Shown here in pieces: positions 63,592 through 64,000 of a stretch of DNA of 64,000 bases. The stretch's first letter is position 1. The number at the start of each line of letters is the position of its first letter. The notes beneath the pieces were generated by a model. The model was not told where the DNA came from. It did not search any database and saw only the letters and a program-made list of their open reading frames with translations. Made by a program: the position numbers and the translations under genes. The DNA is from Streptomyces katrae. GTDB taxonomy: Bacteria; Actinomycetota; Actinomycetes; Streptomycetales; Streptomycetaceae. The stretch covers positions 62,001 through 126,000 of the forward strand of contig NZ_JNZY01000004.1 in the NCBI RefSeq assembly GCF_000717655.1, given 5' to 3'.

Positions 63592-64000
63592 TGGGCGCCC
63601 TCCACCGGTGTGTATTCGATGCGGACGATCTCCTCGATGGTGCGGTGGAACGCCTCGGCGTCCTCGGTGGAAGGGTGGTGGGAGAGGACGAACGCCGGAT
63701 AGCCGGTGAACTCGGGGTAGGGCCGTACGACGTCACCCGGATGCAGCATCTGGACGATGTGGTCCACCCGGGGGTCCGCGGCCAGTTCGTCCAGGCCGTG
63801 GAGGGCGGTGATCCGTCCGGAGCCGCCGCAGGGCACGATGTAGTTGGCGGCCGCACCGGTCGCCCGGGCCGGCTGCGCCGGCGGTCCGGGCAGGGGGGCG
63901 GGGCCGAGCCCGGCGGCGACGCGCAGGGCGTCCGCGGCCAGATCGGCTCCGGTGACGTGTTCGGCGATGTAGTGGGAGACGCCGGAGCCGCCGATGCGGG
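63588..64000 (-). CDS. ATP-grasp domain protein, C-terminal part (runs off the window)
   Basis: 137 codons are visible, in frame from base 63998 leftwards to the stop. The visible portion reads RIGGSGVSHYIAEHVTGADLA, then AANYIVPCGGSGRITALHGLDELAADPRVDHIV and PGDVVRPYPEFTGYPAFVLSHHPSTEDAEAFHRTIEEIVRIEY. This resembles the C-terminal extension found in carboxylate-amine ligases with an ATP-grasp fold (RxGGsg near the end of the ATP site, followed by a small alpha/beta lid). ATP-grasp ligases join a carboxylate to an amine via an acyl phosphate. It is the upstream partner of the class IV aminotransferase. Confidence 0.72.
   Translation of the reverse strand, partial: RIGGSGVSHYIAEHVTGADLAADALRVAAGLGPAPLPGPPAQPARATGAAANYIVPCGGSGRITALHGLDELAADPRVDHIVQMLHPGDVVRPYPEFTGYPAFVLSHHPSTEDAEAFHRTIEEIVRIEYTPVEGAQ

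Noticed and set aside
1..64000. CRISPR arrays, tRNA or rRNA genes, intact insertion sequences and att sites
   Set aside because: I looked for regular direct repeats, tRNA-like cloverleaf ends, transposase motifs and flanking inverted repeats and found none that stands up.

Overview
The window is very GC-rich DNA with strong third-position G/C bias and GTG/TTG starts. Its gene content is that of a Streptomyces chromosome (or a close relative in Streptomycetaceae): the end of the principal sigma factor HrdB, a crotonyl-CoA carboxylase/reductase (ethylmalonyl-CoA) operon, multi-domain SpoIIE phosphatases, an Ada-AlkA fusion and many TAnnnT leaderless promoters. The species cannot be named from this sequence. 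I saw no rRNA, tRNA, CRISPR array, prophage or intact insertion sequence.

Layout, left part (1-26.2 kb). The hrdB 3' end is followed tail-to-tail by a badly decayed metallopeptidase/VWA gene. Then come an SRPBCC protein, an APC permease, a membrane-anchored alkaline-phosphatase-superfamily protein and a small protein resembling a degenerate serine-recombinase domain. Next are two metallo-beta-lactamase-fold hydrolases, a DedA protein, an aminotransferase-like protein with no lysine at all, a mycothiol-dependent-isomerase-like protein and a methyltransferase. A three-peptidase operon follows (M55 D-aminopeptidase, M20, S9). After it lie a GNAT, an arginase-like protein with altered metal ligands, a DUF5107 protein, a radical SAM protein with a LexA-type box in its promoter, a secreted TAP-type alpha/beta hydrolase, an acyltransferase-3 membrane protein and a HEAT-repeat protein.

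Middle part (26.2-43.3 kb). A two-module 3-hydroxyacyl-CoA dehydrogenase and a leaderless TetR-type regulator precede a five-gene operon: ccr, ethylmalonyl-CoA mutase, a malyl/methylmalyl-CoA lyase, a MaoC hydratase and an acyl-CoA dehydrogenase. Together they cover the route crotonyl-CoA -> ethylmalonyl-CoA -> methylsuccinyl-CoA -> mesaconyl-CoA -> methylmalyl-CoA -> glyoxylate + propionyl-CoA, which supplies ethylmalonyl-CoA and propionyl/methylmalonyl-CoA for polyketides. The ccr promoter carries two copies of a 13-bp palindrome. psd-pssA (phosphatidylethanolamine synthesis), ada-alkA/ogt (alkylation repair), a Nudix hydrolase, a broken BCCT transporter and glycerate kinase follow. Glycerate kinase could draw on glyoxylate-derived carbon.

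Right part (43.3-64 kb). A monooxygenase remnant is followed by a GNAT, a cysteine hydrolase with a divergent GlxA-type regulator, and two tail-to-tail SpoIIE phosphatases (signalling to anti-sigma-antagonist systems). Next come a giant patatin-like protein whose nucleophile serine is glycine, a SARP-type BTAD remnant, recQ, a second acyltransferase, a macro-domain protein, a phytoene-desaturase-like FAD protein, an inositol-phosphatase-family enzyme and an NCS1 permease. At the edge lies a class IV aminotransferase translationally coupled to an ATP-grasp protein that runs out of the window.

Themes worth attention: four separate decayed genes; four intact reading frames in which a key catalytic or ligand residue, or the whole active site, is missing or altered; a recurring leaderless-promoter motif; and two well-formed operator candidates (ccr and the LexA box).
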